Assembly (NCBI RefSeq): GCF_000003815.2
Contig: NC_049985.1
Span: 7,626,066-7,690,065, forward strand
DNA: 64,000 bases
Direction: 5' to 3'
Source: Branchiostoma floridae
Lineage: Eukaryota; Chordata; Leptocardii; Amphioxiformes; Branchiostomatidae
Below, piece by piece: positions 43,289 to 56,440 of the stretch (position 1 is the first letter of the stretch; every line of letters starts with the position of its first letter). The translations under genes were made by a program, and so were the position numbers. The notes under the pieces are model-generated. The model was not told the origin of the DNA. It saw only the letters and a program-made list of their open reading frames with translations, and ran no database searches.

Positions 43289-46200
43289 CATGGCGACCAG
43301 ATGCTGTATGAAAGTGAGACATTTTCTGTGCGGAGACCCTCTTGATTATGAGTTCGCCACCAACACGACCTGCCACGGTGCGGCTAAGATCGCTAACGCG
43401 CACAACCGGCTGCACAGGCTACTGTGGGTCCTGGTCTTCCTGGGGTCCTTTTCCGTTTGTGTGTGGTGGATTGCGGACAGGTGCGTTCAGGCGCGCTCCT
43501 AGTTATAGCTTTCGTTCATTGTTTGTTTTTGTGAATTTGATCTACATTGCAATTTATCATCATGCACGTATTTTTGCAAAGTTTATGTGCTAATCATAAT
43601 ATGCAATTTTTAAGCAGCGAGAGCAATATAATAGTGTAATTGAAGTATCCTTTCATCAGCGACTTTTATAGTTTTCTTTATTGCGCTGCAATCCAAAGCT
43701 GTTGGATGTTGTGCAGTGGCAACAACCATAGTGACATTTATGCTAAATGCCAAATATTTACAAAAAATGTCAAAACTATATGCACTGTACATTCTCCTAC
43801 ACAGCATTCAAACAATCAAATAGTTTCCAGTCTCCAGAGGACGTCATCCATAATTCCGACGACGCTCTGCATAGTAGAAAGCATAGTGTGACATGACTAT
43901 ACTGTCTTAACCATGGTCTTGTTGTTCCTAATCTGTGTAGAGTGGGGAACTACTACGGGTACCGAACAGAGACTGAGATCAGCCGCAGGTTTAAAGACAA
44001 GCTGATCTTCCCCGCTGTCACTGTCTGTAACTTCAACAGGTACTTGCAATCAAAAATCAAATTAAACTAACCCCGACCCAGTCAATGTTTTATAGCATTA
44101 TTTCTATTACTGGTATTCTTTCTACAATGTCCCTAGGCTGACAATGACAATTCTCTGTTAGCTAATACAAATTATTTCACCACCGTAAGTTACGATTTTC
44201 CCCGACACGACATGCCAAAACGAGAACCTGTCCGCATTTCCTGGCAAGTGCTTCTTTATAGATTTATTTTCTTCCTATATAGCTCTTGAAAGGGATACAC
44301 TTTTGCAGTTATGTTGTGACCTGTAACCTTATTCTGTGACCTTTTTCTCAGATATCGTGCGTCCAAAGTTTCCCGTGACACTCTGGAACACTTGTGGGAA
44401 CTACTGAACCTGCACACGGCAGTGGTGAACAGGGGCAACTCCAGCTATAACGCATCACTGTAGGTCTTATCGACAGTTATGTGTTACAGCATTTCCCCGA
44501 AACACAGTAGAAACCATTTAATTGCACACTCCATTTGCCAGCATATTTCGTGCAATAATCCGGGTGGTGCAACAAAGCGAAGTTATCCAGCTGTATCGCA
44601 CCACCACAGGATTGGGATTCACACAGAAGTGTGTGGTAATCCGTTGTGCAATTAACTGGCTTCTACTGTACTATTTTAACATTGGATTTTATTTTAAGAA
44701 ACAATCCTAATAAATAAATAAATAAATAAATAGATCTGTGTCATGTTTATGTGCAATGCCATCGTTTTCTCAGCATTCAGCGGCACACAAAAAAATTATC
44801 AACAAACCTCCAGCAACGATTGCCAGACATATTTCTTGTGAAAAAATACCACGAATGCATGATGAAGTCTGCAGCGATTGTTTAAAGCTGACTTCGGGAT
44901 TTTTTTCATTTCCGATAAGGCCATGTTGATATATATGGATGACATCAGAGCGCGCATCAATGTTCGTCCGTTTCCAGAAAAAAAATTTCAACCATCATCG
45001 CGGCTTTGAAGAGTACAAAGCAGCTGTAAAGGAGCAAATACATGCCGTAAATTAAAAGATAAATATATCAGGAAACATATACTAATGTCAACGTCGATTC
45101 CAATGTCAAAGTAGAAGACTGTGAAAACAAAAATGAAGAATCCATTGTTCGATATTCAGTACTCTGTGTTCGTCATTTGTTCAAGCTTCCATACATTTTG
45201 TACTAAATTTATTTAGATTTCAATGAAGGCAACTTTTTTGGGGCCAAACTTTTTTTTATTTGCACGCTCGTATCAGTTTTGGGATTCTAAGAGGATGTCA
45301 TCCATATAATCAAATCAACATGACCTTTATATCTGCACTCCCTCGAAAATCACTCTGAATACCAGCCAATCAATCAGAACTTCTGCATCTCGACTCTGCT
45401 GTGTCTTGTTATACTCGCTAGCTGGGAATCTCCACCAATCAACGCAACAGAGTTTGCAGAACTTACCAAGCAAGCCGGTTTCCGGCTGGATGAGGACACA
45501 CTGATCCTGTGTAAGTGGAGGGAGGAGGATTGCTATGAAGAGGTGAGGGCTGGAAATTTGTGGGGGGAAATAAAACATCGTGTAAAAACGTTGAATTTTT
45601 TCAAGTCATTCTACATTTTTCCATTGTTCTTAGTCCCTATTTACTTCAGATTACCCTTTTTTTGGAGGGGTCAGTCTCGTTAACAATTAGATGATTAAAA
45701 GTCTTTATTTTAAGGAAGTCACACTATGCAAGTTCCTAACAATATTCATGGTGGTTTGAGAATAGTTTCATACATTATAACTTATAGGTTCCAATTGATA
45801 AATCATAGGATTCTCATCAGTATATTACAATCAAATTCTTCTTACCTGCCAACATTTCAGCTGCGGTCCTGTAGCTTCCCTTCACTGCTCAGTTTCTGTA
45901 TGCAGCAAGAATGTGGTCCTGAATATGACTTATTTTGAGGTACATTGAACATGATACGAGGGCTCGGTATAACATATACTTTAAAACACTTAAGACGTTT
46001 GTTACTGTCCCTAAGGACTTCGAGCACCACTTCACTCCGTATGGGAACTGCTGGACGTTCAACTGGAACACCAGCTCCGCTCGGGCACAGCCTACCGCCG
46101 GGGAGGGGAACGGGCTCAGGATGGTCATCAACATTCATGCTGTAAGAGGAATCTTATATATATATGTATGTAGCCTGATTAAACCCCGCTCATAGCAGCT

Positions 46201-49200
46201 CGCCAAACATACACCGGCCCCCTGGGAGGGGCCAGTAACAGCCCTGGACAGCGGAGTTTGTGTTTCACAGACTGATATGTATGCAACAATAACATTTAAC
46301 TACATCTCACTTCGCGGCAGTTAGGCGCGCTTTCTTTGTATTGCCACGCTTTGCACGTGCATGGAAATTAATTTTTAGTTGGCATTTTTTACTTCACCAC
46401 GAGGGAATGAAGTTATTGTCATGGAAGCTCATCAATGTTAGTTTTTCTGTTAAGTTAGATTTTGGATTGCACCGTGTTTTCTACGAGGGCGGTTCAAAAA
46501 GTAATGCCACTGGTTTTATAACAGGCTCATTTATTTATGGAATGAGTTCAAATTTGGAACAAATGTACAAGACTATATCCTCTTGAGATTGAAATATCTC
46601 GATTTGAGGTTTAGATTTTTATGAGCAACTAAGATGAATTTGATATGACCACACCCTTAAAAGCTTGTCGGGAGATCAGTTTCTCTAGATCTTACCATTT
46701 TAAAACTATTGTAGGAATCTGAAATTTCACCTGTATAATAACAAATGTCTCTTTAGCTTACATTATAAATTTCATGTTTGAACTCGCAATGGTTAATCTT
46801 TTACAGCCACTAGAATGGAGCGAGTTGCTATATTTCAGACAGTTTGATTAATAGCCAAATATGTGATTTGTTGAATAAAGGTTTTTGTAGACTGCCTGTG
46901 CATTAGCCAACAGATGCGAAACTTGGCACAATTATTAACTGTTTCAAGATCAAGAAGTGTGTAAAGTTTTATTTCTTTCAGTTAATGAAAAAAGTCGGTT
47001 ATGGAAACTTTAAGCATCCCACCCGTAATCCACCGCTAATTTACGACCCTGACGACCTTACTTCACACCAGGAACGAAAAAATAATAAATGATTGGATTT
47101 AAAAGATGAAAATAAGCATGTGGCTAATAGAGAAATGCAACTTGACACATGTGCAGTTTTAGTTTCTTACAACAGCTACAAGTGATTCAGGGACATTACA
47201 AATCGCACGTTAATTGACCCTCTAATTTCTTCCGACGGGATAACAAGGGTGTGGTAATCTTGAACTCAACTCAGTCACTCATAAAAATATTAACAACAAA
47301 TTGAGATATTTTAATCTCAAGATGATATATCTTTGTACCTTTGTGCCAAATTTCAACTCATTCGACGAAAAAATGAGCGTGTTACAAAACCAGTGGCATT
47401 ACTTTTTGAACCGCCCTCGTATGTCCAATTTCTGGCCATATATATGATACTAGTAGTAATCATATTACAATGCTCAACTTTCCTTCAACACAAAGGTAGA
47501 CACAGATCAAATTTTCAACTACCACTATCGCCACTGGATACTGAAGAAGGCGAAAGTGGTCGTTGAAGATTTTAGTCGTGTATATCTTTGTGTTGGAAGA
47601 AAGTTTATCATTGTAAAATTATTTATGCATGGCTCTCTCCCTTTGTGTGTTTCTTCAGTGCAGTTTCTGCGAAAGGGGGGTCTGCCATCTCCGATAGCTT
47701 ATTATCCATAAACATTCTGATGTATACAACACTAACATTCAACTGAATATGCGAGGTTTTGCCACACTGTATTGCCGCACTTTGTACGTGAAGATTAAGT
47801 TTACATTAGATTTTTTTCTTCACAACTGTTATTGTCACGGAAGATCGTCTGTGTTGGTAGTAATCATAGTACAATGCTAAACTTTCTTCTAACACAAAAG
47901 TATACAGTACCACTGTCACCACCTTCAGGATCAATACTTGAGCCTGAAGAAGGCAACAGTGGTCGTTGGAAGAAAGTTTAGCATTGTACATGTTGAACTT
48001 GAATTGTTTTTTTGCATGGCTCTGAATCCCTTTCCGTGTATCTTCAGTGCAGTTTCTGTATGTTCTGCCAGAAGGGGGGTCTGCTATCTCCGATTGCTTC
48101 TTATACATGTATTATGTACTAGTCAAAATGCGATCTTCTTGCTTTTATATTCAGGATGAGTACACGGAGCCTGCCCACCTAGACTCGATGGATGTGGGGC
48201 TGAAGTTCTTAGTGCATGACCAGCATGACCCACCAAAGATGGACTCCGAGGGACTGGCAGTGGCGGCGGGGACACATGTGTACACCAGTATCATACAGCA
48301 AAAGGTAGGAATTTGTCTCTCTTATATGGGTCAGTTTGGATGGGCTATATCAAATGATAATAACGTCAATGGCCCGCCTGTTCCTCAGTGTATATGGTAT
48401 CATAACGCCTGGTCCTTTGTTATAGCAACCGAATAAAACCACCGAGTGAGCGAAGCGAACGAGAAAAAGGCGGGTCATTAACCCTTAATTGGTGCATCAG
48501 AGTCCAGTGAACAGTGGGCTTTGTAGTTGGCAAGAGAAATGTTGAGCTCACAAGATTCTGTCAGAGGAAGTCACAAGAAGGCCAATATTGTTTACGACAT
48601 TGACAATCTCTATTGAAATCTCCGCAGTTTATCAACGAAAGAACCCCGTGGGGCCAGTGTGTTCCTGGCAGGACCCTGCAGTACTATGACAGGTATTCCC
48701 TGACTGGCTGCCTCCTGGAGTGCAGGGCTAGGAGAGTGATGGACAGGTGTCACTGCTTACCGGCCAGCCTACCAGGTGAGGAGAACCTTCAATCAATCAA
48801 TCCATCAATCGATCCATCAATCGATCCATCGATCGATCAATCAGGCATCATAGTCTGATGCATTATAGCGGCTACATTGACAGTTCGTGCCAAGTCGGTC
48901 TGTCCTGGGCGTATTAACTCCAGTTGGTTCTGGAGACCTCCAGACGTTTGAGTGTGTTGGAGTTATGATCTTCCCATCTCCCTCTTGGGCATTTCCAAAC
49001 TTGGACATCTCAAAAGAGTTGAGTTATTGTTCTTGACTACAGAGAGTGTGAAGAGATTGAATTTTTGACTACTCATTACATAACATCACTTTCTGAAAGT
49101 GTGATGTGAGCAAAGGGTCCGAGGTGGTCTGTAGTGGCCCCTGTCCCAGTTCAATGGAGGTTGAAATATGACAAACTTTGATACTAATATGTACTTCAAT

Positions 49201-52200
49201 ATGTCTTGTGACATGTTAACTATTAGCAGGAGCACAGACTGAAATGTCACCTTTGATGAACAAACATTTTACATGGGATACCACAATGGTATCCCATAAT
49301 GCCCCAGCTCTGTTCCTTTACCACAGGTCCAGAAGACATGCCGCACTGCTCACCCCTGCAGCTGGGCAACTGTGCCTATGAAGAACTCGGTTTGTTGCCA
49401 TTTCAAATAGGATTAAATAAAGCTTTGTTATTGCCTATGATAACAGCTCTTCCAATGTCAATGTTTGACGTGCACTACCATGATGCGCATATACCTTAAT
49501 GTCATAATTTACCATTCAGACACAACATGTCCATTGTCCACTCTACAAAAAACATTATTATAGACTTGTGCCTTGTTGTGGCTATACAAAAAGTATTTTA
49601 TGCAATATCTATATGATCTAAGTGATCTGCTTTATGCATTGACCCTTGGATTTTGCAGAAGCCTTGGGATTGGAGCCTTTTTAGGATACACTGCCACCAA
49701 TGACTTGGAGAAACTCCCAAGGGCCTGTTCACACTTTTGGACATATTCATGTCCTTTCAAGTTCTGTATCAATATTTTTTGGCTTATGTAAATTTTACAG
49801 CTGAAGATGTTTTGTTTTTTGTTCAATAATCAGGCTACACAATGGTGGGTCAAATCAAAAAACAACATTTCATAGTGACTTGAATATAGGCACAACTGTG
49901 AACGGGTCCTAAGATCCATCTCTAGCTGTATTTTCAGCAATGTTTGACCAGGGAGAACACGAGGTGGTCCACTGCAACTGTAGTGTGCCTTGTGAGGAGA
50001 CAAAGTACCAGGTCAGTCTGTCTTACTCCGGCTGGCCCAACAGGGATGCAGAGCAGCTCTTCAACAGGTCACTGGAACATCTACGGTGTGTTTTTCATTA
50101 TATTTCAGCCATACCATAGGTATGGTGAAATATATTGTATTCGTAATGTTTCTTTCTTCTTTCTTTCTTTCTTTCTCCTGTCAAATCTTCAAATCGAATC
50201 AACTCCGCCATTTTTTAACCGTTTGACTTGAAATTTGGCACAAAGGTAGAGTAAGCCAATAGCCTCAGGTGTTTTTTTCATTTTTTTCATATCTGCCTTT
50301 AGGCCATACCAATTTAATTTGTTGGTTCTCGGATTTTTTCAGAAAAAAGTTGGAGCGACAGGGCGAAAAAAAAAAAAAAAAAAAAAAAACTTGCAACAAG
50401 TCTGGATTCAGGTCAGGAGTTTCAGGTTGGTAATTCCAGACCTGAAACCATGGTATATGTGTGGCAGAATATTTATCCAGTTACAATTACATGAAAAATT
50501 TGCATGTAAGCATACATTTTACATATAATTTCAACAATACAAATGCAAAAAATATGCAATCAGTATTACAGAAGTACACACAGTAATAAAGCTTAACAGT
50601 TGTAATAAATCATCATAGTAAATCATTAACAACATTAAAAAATCTTTTAAAAAGGTTGAAAAACTTTTTCAGCATAGTATAATGTCTAATGTAAGTTAGC
50701 AACAACAAGAAAATGACTTTATTTCACCCAAAAAATAAAAGAGTGCCTGAAACATCTGATTCATTATTCTCTTTGTGAAAGCTGCAGTTTAAACAAAAAT
50801 CGCTAGAGGCGTACTCATTTGCATGAAATTGCATCTCATTTACATACTTGTGACTAACTACATGCTGGCTTGGTCGGCCATTTATTTTCGTCATTTTCAA
50901 GCACAAATTTCACGATCTATCGGTGGTTTTCGATGATTTACAACACAAAGGAAAACATAAGCAGGTGATAGTTGTTTTTGCACGTCCAGTACCTGTTTCA
51001 GAAGTTTTGTTTAACTCAGCCGAAGTTTGTCAAGCAACTTGTAGGTAACGGGGCTATTTAACTCTCACGAACATGCAAATGAGTTCTTCTCATGAACATG
51101 CAAATTCGAATTTTATTTTTTTTTTGAAATTGGGAAAAATAGAAGCGGCGATTCCGAGAACCAACTAATTAAATTGGTATGGCCTTAAAATGATTTTATT
51201 GAGGTTTTTGTCAATTTTTATGTATATTTCGCGCTCCTGTACCCTGGTACTACAGCCGAATGACATGAAATTTGGTACAGAGGTGCCTTGATCATATGCT
51301 CACCTAGATTCAATAACAGTTTTGGCATACGGTACAACAAAATGCTTAATTTTGCGGTTTTTGGCCATTTTTTTACCAAAAAAGGACATTTTTGGCTCCT
51401 GTAGCCTCGTTTTACAACCAAATGATCTGAAATTTGGTATAAAAGTGCCCTTTAATTATGTGCACATAAATTTAATAAAAGTTTTCCCATACGGTACAAC
51501 AAAATGCTTAATTTTGCGATTTTTGGCCATTTTTTGACCAAAAAAAGGACATTTTTGGCTCCTGTAGCCTCGTTTTACAACCAAATGATCTGAAATTTGG
51601 TATGAAAGTGCCCTTCAATTATGTGCACATAAATTCAATAAAAGTTTTCCCATAGGGTACAACAAAATGCTTAATTTTGCGATTTTATGACCATTTTTTG
51701 ACAAAATTTGGACATTTTTGGCTCCTGTTCCCTCGATTTACAACCTAATGACCCGTAAATTGGTAAAGGGGTGCTCTAGATATCTATTCAAATGACCCAT
51801 GTATAATTTTTGGCATGGATCACTTTAAAATGATATATTTGGGATTTTTTTGGTCATTTTCCAATGGCCAAAGGGGTCAACGACCTCAAGGCCTATTGTT
51901 GCATGAGGGAGATGGCTGAAATATGCTGTATTTGCTCTCAAGCAAATGTCGGCCTTTCTAGTTACTAATACCATGGGCAATAGGCCTCAGAATTGTTGTT
52001 GTTGGCTGCAACAAAGAGGAAATACTGTACATTTGTAATAGTACACAGTGGTGCCACACAAGCAAACTGGCACTCAAGCCGAGTCACCAGACAATGGCAA
52101 CCCGCTGTGCTCATAAAACGCCCGCTGGACTTCCGGTCATCCTTTGAGCTGAGCTAGCTCGCTCGGCTTGCTTCTAGTGTTGATCGCCTTCAGCGACCTT

Positions 52201-54106
52201 CGGGTGCCTTTGCTCGGAACTCGCCGACGTTCGGCACCTGCTCGGGCGGTCGATCCCGAGTACATGTACTAGTACATGTACTAGTACGTCATTTAAGGGT
52301 TACACTCGTAACATCCACGACAACAATTCCTTGGCCTACCGCCTGTGCTAATACTTAAACATACTAATATTTTTCCCTAGTCTTTAAATATTCAGATTAA
52401 GACAATTGTATAATTTGTAGCAAAACATGTAAGGAACACTACTCAGGGCTTGTACAAAATCATTCATAATGGTTAAGTAAATCGCTAAGAAGCTGAGGAC
52501 AGCTTTTATCCACATGTTATTTAAAGGGAAAATCAAGGTAGTCTTGCACTGATAATCAGACATGTAGCAGCAAAAAGAAGCACAGTCAACAATCTATTAG
52601 GCACATTCAAAAGTCATGACATAGACATCCTTACATACTAGTAGCATAACAAGGAGCAAGCCAACTCCTAGTGAGCCGCCCAGGAGTACTCGGACGGAGC
52701 ACTCACCCAGCTTACTATCAGATGCCCCCATGCCGAACCAACTACAGGCAGTATGCCTTTTTCCCCAGAACTGTGAAGGACTGGAATGGACTCCCAGCAC
52801 AGGTAGCCCTCAGTGCCACTCTGGCAAATTTCAAATTACATGTATAGCTCCCTCCCCACCCGTTCCTCCCTCCACATTACAATACTCCATTACTTCCACG
52901 CTTCGCAGTAGACCTCACAATATAGGCAGCATAATCTTCAATTAGTTGCAGGCGGCTGCCTTAACCGAAAGAAGAAGATAACTCTAATCTGAACAAAGTA
53001 GTAACAGGAGAGAGGGACAAGTGTAAAAGCTAAGATTTTTTTCTTCTCACAGAGCAAATTACGTGTCAATGGATATCTTCTACCAAGACCTGAATTACCA
53101 GACTTTTCAACAGTTCCAGACGGTCACAGTACCAGGGATGATCAGTAAGTCATTGTCTTAAGGATGAAATCTTTCATCTTCTTATACTTTATAATTGGAA
53201 AAAAATGCCTTCACCCATAAAGCATCCACAATAAGCATTATTGCAACTGGTTGTGATATTTTACTTTTGAAGCCAAAGGCAACCTGTGCATTTATCATTT
53301 ATTTTGTAATTTCAAGCTTTTACATTGTGGCCTTTGATACATTTAAAGGTTAGACATTCTGGTACACAATATTTGAATGCAATTCAATCTCTACAGCTGA
53401 ATACAAAATCGGATCTCCTTCCAAAGTAAATCCGATTTTTATAAAAAAAAATTATCAAACAGCGTTTATATCGTCGTCAAATATTGTAGCCTTTTATGTG
53501 AAGATAGGAATCTTGCCCTTAATCAAAATGATATTACTTGCATAACTTGTTTCCTCAGGTGACATTGGCGGCCAACTTGGCTTTTTCCTGGGAGCGAGCA
53601 TCATTACCTTGTCGGAGTTCCTGGAATATCTCATACTCAAAGTCATCGTCCATAGGTACGGTCCAGAGAAGGAAGAGAGAACAGACAAAGACAAACATAG
53701 TGAAAAGGATGTACAGGGAGCCCAAAATACTGATCCACCAAAAGATTCTGACAAGCTCCAAGCTGTTGTAGTCATCCCAAGACACAGAGCTGGGAGCTAC
53801 CTAGAGGCTGTTGATGTACCTCACTCTTCTGAAGAAAATCATTTACAAACTAATGCGAGTCAACAGGAACTTGCCAATGACGTTTCTTATAACAAAGGGT
53901 ATGCTAACCCGTGTTTGTTGTCCGATCTTGGTCAAGAGCCATCAACTGATGAGTCAAGACGAAGCATTACTTTTTATCCATTTATTCAAGACACTTTGGA
54001 GAAGCAGAATCACAATGGCGGTACTAAAGACCTGTATGGGGTGGAAAACGAATACATATATCCACAAGGACAGCTGCAGCAGAAGAATATAACAACTTAT
54101 GTTTGA
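43289..54106 (+). CDS. DEG/ENaC (ASIC-like) channel gene 4, complete
   Basis: Eleven exons: 43289-43480 (ATG 43290), 43941-44039, 44352-44459, 45422-45542, 46016-46141, 48155-48304, 48628-48775, 49327-49389, 49938-50085, 53053-53144 and 53559-54106. CDS 1794 nt, 597 residues, all phases consistent. Motifs: TTCHG (about 26-30), TM1 about 43-62, FPAVTVCNFNR, GNCWTFN, PWGQC, GCLLECRAR, HCNCSVPCE, and TM2 with GFFLGAS then IITLSEFLEYL. The pore carries the canonical GAS filter, unlike GVS in copies 1-3. The intracellular tail (about 150 residues) is long, Ser/Gln/Glu rich, and includes NEYIYPQ near the end. The exon 3 region of copies 2 and 3 is split here by an extra intron (44460-45421). The exon 8 donor (GTTTGT) is weak. 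It is related to, but clearly older than, the tandem trio. Confidence 0.93.
44708..44731 (+). repeat. (AAAT)n microsatellite
   Basis: Six AAAT-type units in intron 3 of gene 4. Confidence 0.85.
46484..47419. mobile_element. mariner-like non-autonomous element
   Basis: Perfect or near-perfect inverted termini CGAGGGCGGTTCAAAAAGTA...(about 40 bp) and their complement at 47380-47419, with TA on both sides (46482-46483, 47420-47421). Terminal sequence and TA duplication fit the mariner (Tc1/mariner) superfamily. 936 bp with no long reading frame and no recognisable transposase, so it is decayed or non-autonomous. It lies in intron 5 of gene 4. Confidence 0.8.
47465..47616. repeat. Inverted-repeat element, TACAATGCTMAACTTTC family, copy 1
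   Basis: Imperfect palindrome: TTACAATGCTCAACTTTCCTTC pairs with GAAGAAAGTTTATCATTGTAA. Includes CTGAAGAAGGCGAAAGTGG. A sister copy lies at 47869-47989. Class not recognised. Confidence 0.6.
47869..47989. repeat. Inverted-repeat element, same family, copy 2
   Basis: GTACAATGCTAAACTTTCTTC pairs with GAAGAAAGTTTAGCATTGTAC; the centre has CTGAAGAAGGCAACAGTGG. It is shorter and more symmetric than copy 1. Confidence 0.65.
48788..48843 (+). repeat. (ATCN)n microsatellite
   Basis: ATCA/ATCG/ATCC tetranucleotides directly after the exon 7 donor of gene 4. Confidence 0.85.
50301..51185. mobile_element. DNA element with AGGCCATACCAATTTAAT inverted termini
   Basis: Inverted ends of about 36 bp (AGGCCATACCAATTTAATT, then GTTGGTTCTCGGA) at 50301-50335 and 51150-51185. 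About 885 bp, AT rich, no coding frame, with an A-run at about 50367-50389. The flanking sequence repeats the GAAATTTGG satellite motif on both sides, so it inserted into the satellite region. The target duplication is ambiguous (T-rich), so the superfamily is unassigned. Confidence 0.65.
51230..51860. repeat. About 162-bp satellite-like tandem repeat
   Basis: About four units defined by GGCTCCTGTAGCCTCG recurring near 51395, 51557 and 51720 (spacing 162-163 bp), each with GATCTGAAATTTGGTA and GGTACAACAAAATGCTTAATT. The middle units are most alike. Intron 9 of gene 4. Confidence 0.8.
52690..52960 (+). pseudogene. 5'-truncated non-LTR retrotransposon fragment
   Basis: The frame ending at the TAG near 52847 encodes a stretch with RTNYRQYAFFPRTVKDWNGLP, the typical C-terminal tail of CR1/L2/Jockey-type reverse transcriptase proteins. 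About 110 nt of 3' tail follow, ending near AACCGAAAGAAGAAGAT. Dead-on-arrival copy in intron 9 of gene 4, from a different family than the element at the right edge. Confidence 0.75.
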
Positions 54107-54862
54107 TCATGTCTTTTGTAAAGCATGTCAAAATTCTATGATTGTCAGAAGTGGAATGTTGACGTTGTATCAATGCACTACTGCACCAGACAGTGTCACT
54201 TGACCATATTTACTGCACTTTCTACTTCATTGCCAAAAGTAAAATTAGACTCAAAATACAGTACTTAAAGGTATGCATTGCATCAACGTTGATTTTTGTG
54301 CTGTTGATATGAATTGCAAGTTATCATTTTTAATGGCTTCTGTCTTCACATGGAATGTACATGGTGAATATTGACTTCACATTTTGCAACAGTTTGTTCA
54401 TTCTTACTTATTTTGCACTGCAGGAATATTCACATCACTTACAAAGCTTCTACTAACTAATATAATAGTGATCACATTATTGATGCAACATCTTACAAAA
54501 ACTAATGTCATTTTTCTTTTGATATACATCTTCCTTGTGTTTGTAACATTTTTTAACAAAAGCATCATAGTCATGGGGAGCAGGCCTTTGTATTCATAGT
54601 CAAAGCTGACTTATTAGCCTACAACCAATGTAAATCTGGTGCCCAAAGCTACCTCACACTTCAGAAGGTTAATTATTACACTACCTTTACTCATCAACAA
54701 TTAGCTAGATCTGTCTGCAAAAAATGGAGCTCTATGAAGTTTCAAAATCACAAAAAATCCTGGGCCCTTGTTGGAAAAAGTATTTTGTTAAATGGTGTTT
54801 CATGTATGAATAAAAATTTCATGTATGTATGAATGTATCGCTTTTTTTTGTTTCTGTGATGT
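54107..54862. other. Convergent 3' region, gene 4 (+) and ALG11 (-)
   Basis: Only untranslated sequence is visible. An AATAAA at about 54809 could terminate gene 4, giving a 3'UTR of about 700 nt. Confidence 0.5.
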
Positions 54863-56440
54863 TCATTTAAAGAGTGATTCTGTAGCATTCAAAAAGGTCG
54901 TCTGAAACTCCTGATCTGAAAACCTGGACACAGAGTCTCGGCCATTTCTTCTGACCTCCATTCTCTCTTCAGGGCTCATGCCCAGGATGGTCTTGATGGC
55001 ATCTGCATATGTTTTCTCGTCGTGTGCGAGGAAGCCCGTACGGGAACCGTTGTGATCCACCACAATGTCCATCTTGGGGCCTCCAGAGTTGTGTGCTAAG
55101 ATGATGGTGCCTGCTGCCATGCATTCTACAACACCTGGAGTGGAAAGCATTACATTCTTAGATACCCCAGCAAATAAACCTGAAACAAAACACAAAGCAC
55201 CAACTTGCATCCAATAATCCAATACAAACTATCTTTGTACACAAGCAAAATCATAAAGTGTGCTCCTTACATCTGTTACAGTGTAGAGGCTTGAGGAAAC
55301 TCCACACCATTTTAACATGCATCCTTTTTATGCATAATTTAACCTGGTTACATTCCTCTGTAGTTAACACTGGCTCAATCTTTTCGCATGGTTAGCAAGG
55401 AAAAAGGTTGAGCCTGTGCCTACTATGCAGTATGGTACCCAGGCTATGTACATTTATAATTTAGTTTGTGCAGCGATACAAACAATTGACCACCTGGCTT
55501 ACCTATTCCAAAGTGCTCATTCCACATGGTGTGCAGACCCACTGTGGCTTCTGACAGGCTCTGTTTCAGTTCCGAGAATGGCACATTCAGACGGAACTCC
55601 GTGTACGGGGTGACTTCTAGCTTCTCCGCTAACCGTTTCAGGCCGTCCACGCGGTCTGCGTCCCCCTGGTTTCTAACCCCACCAATCAGGACTAATTTGT
55701 AGTTCTTTCTCTTGTCCTGTGGTATGCCTTTGAGGAACTCGTGGAAGGCACGCAGCTGAAGAGGGTGGTCTTTCTCAGGACGGAATTGAGCAACTGACAC
55801 GATACTGTGCTGCGTTTTTCCCGCGTCGCTTTTCATGGGTAGGTCCATGAACTCTTTAACATCACAAGGAGGGAACACTTTGTGGGTACACTCCCTGGCC
55901 CCCCAGATGGACACTACGTGGCCATGCGTCCAGGAAGAGTTGACCATCACTACATCACAGCAGGAACCTGCCAGGCCATAGATGAATGCAAATGCACGGT
56001 AGTACGCAATCTTCACTGCGCTCAGTATGGGACTACGGGCTATGATTGCTCTGTTGTTGTACGTGGCTGTCTGGTCTGTGACTCTAGACAACATATCTGT
56101 ACTTATTGTTGGATAGTGCACGTAACAACCCACTCTGCAGCCCCCAAGATACTTAAACATGGGCAGAGTAAATGCATACCCCATGCTATCTAAGTACACA
56201 TCAGGGACATATTTTGTCAGGGCTTCCCACCCAAGCCAGATGGATCCCAAGCTCTGGCCGAGGAGAGTGAAATACGGCCACGTGCCAGCCTCCACCCAGT
56301 CTCTGCGACTGAGGAAGACAAATTCTGGCTGCTGGCGAAGAACGATGTTAAATCGCTGTCTAGCATTCTTCACTATTTCTGCTCCTTTCACATTCTTGTC
56401 CCCGGTGTACACCAGGCATTTCACACGCCCGCACCCAGGA
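54863..56440 (-). CDS. ALG11: ALG11 alpha-1,2-mannosyltransferase (3' two exons)
   Basis: GDP-Man:Man3GlcNAc2-PP-dolichol alpha-1,2-mannosyltransferase. It adds the fourth and fifth mannoses to the lipid-linked oligosaccharide on the cytosolic face of the ER. Visible exons: about 56425-55503 and 55134-54863 (stop). The first covers [74 protein letters not shown] and [16 protein letters not shown]. The second continues [19 protein letters not shown] and [10 protein letters not shown]. The EX7E motif of GT-B retaining glycosyltransferases spans the intron. The N-terminal exons (glycine-rich donor-site loop, membrane anchor) must lie in the gap at 56546-57214 or beyond. The expected AG acceptor before CLVYTGD is not seen; the site reads GGTGCGGGCG. 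Confidence 0.92.

Noticed and set aside
46484-47419. mariner transposase gene
   Set aside because: No frame longer than about 80 residues in either strand and no DDE/D-type motif seen.
52250-52290. GTACATGTACTAGTACATGTACTAGTAC as a transposon terminus
   Set aside because: A simple overlapping palindrome; no partner inverted repeat or target duplication was found.
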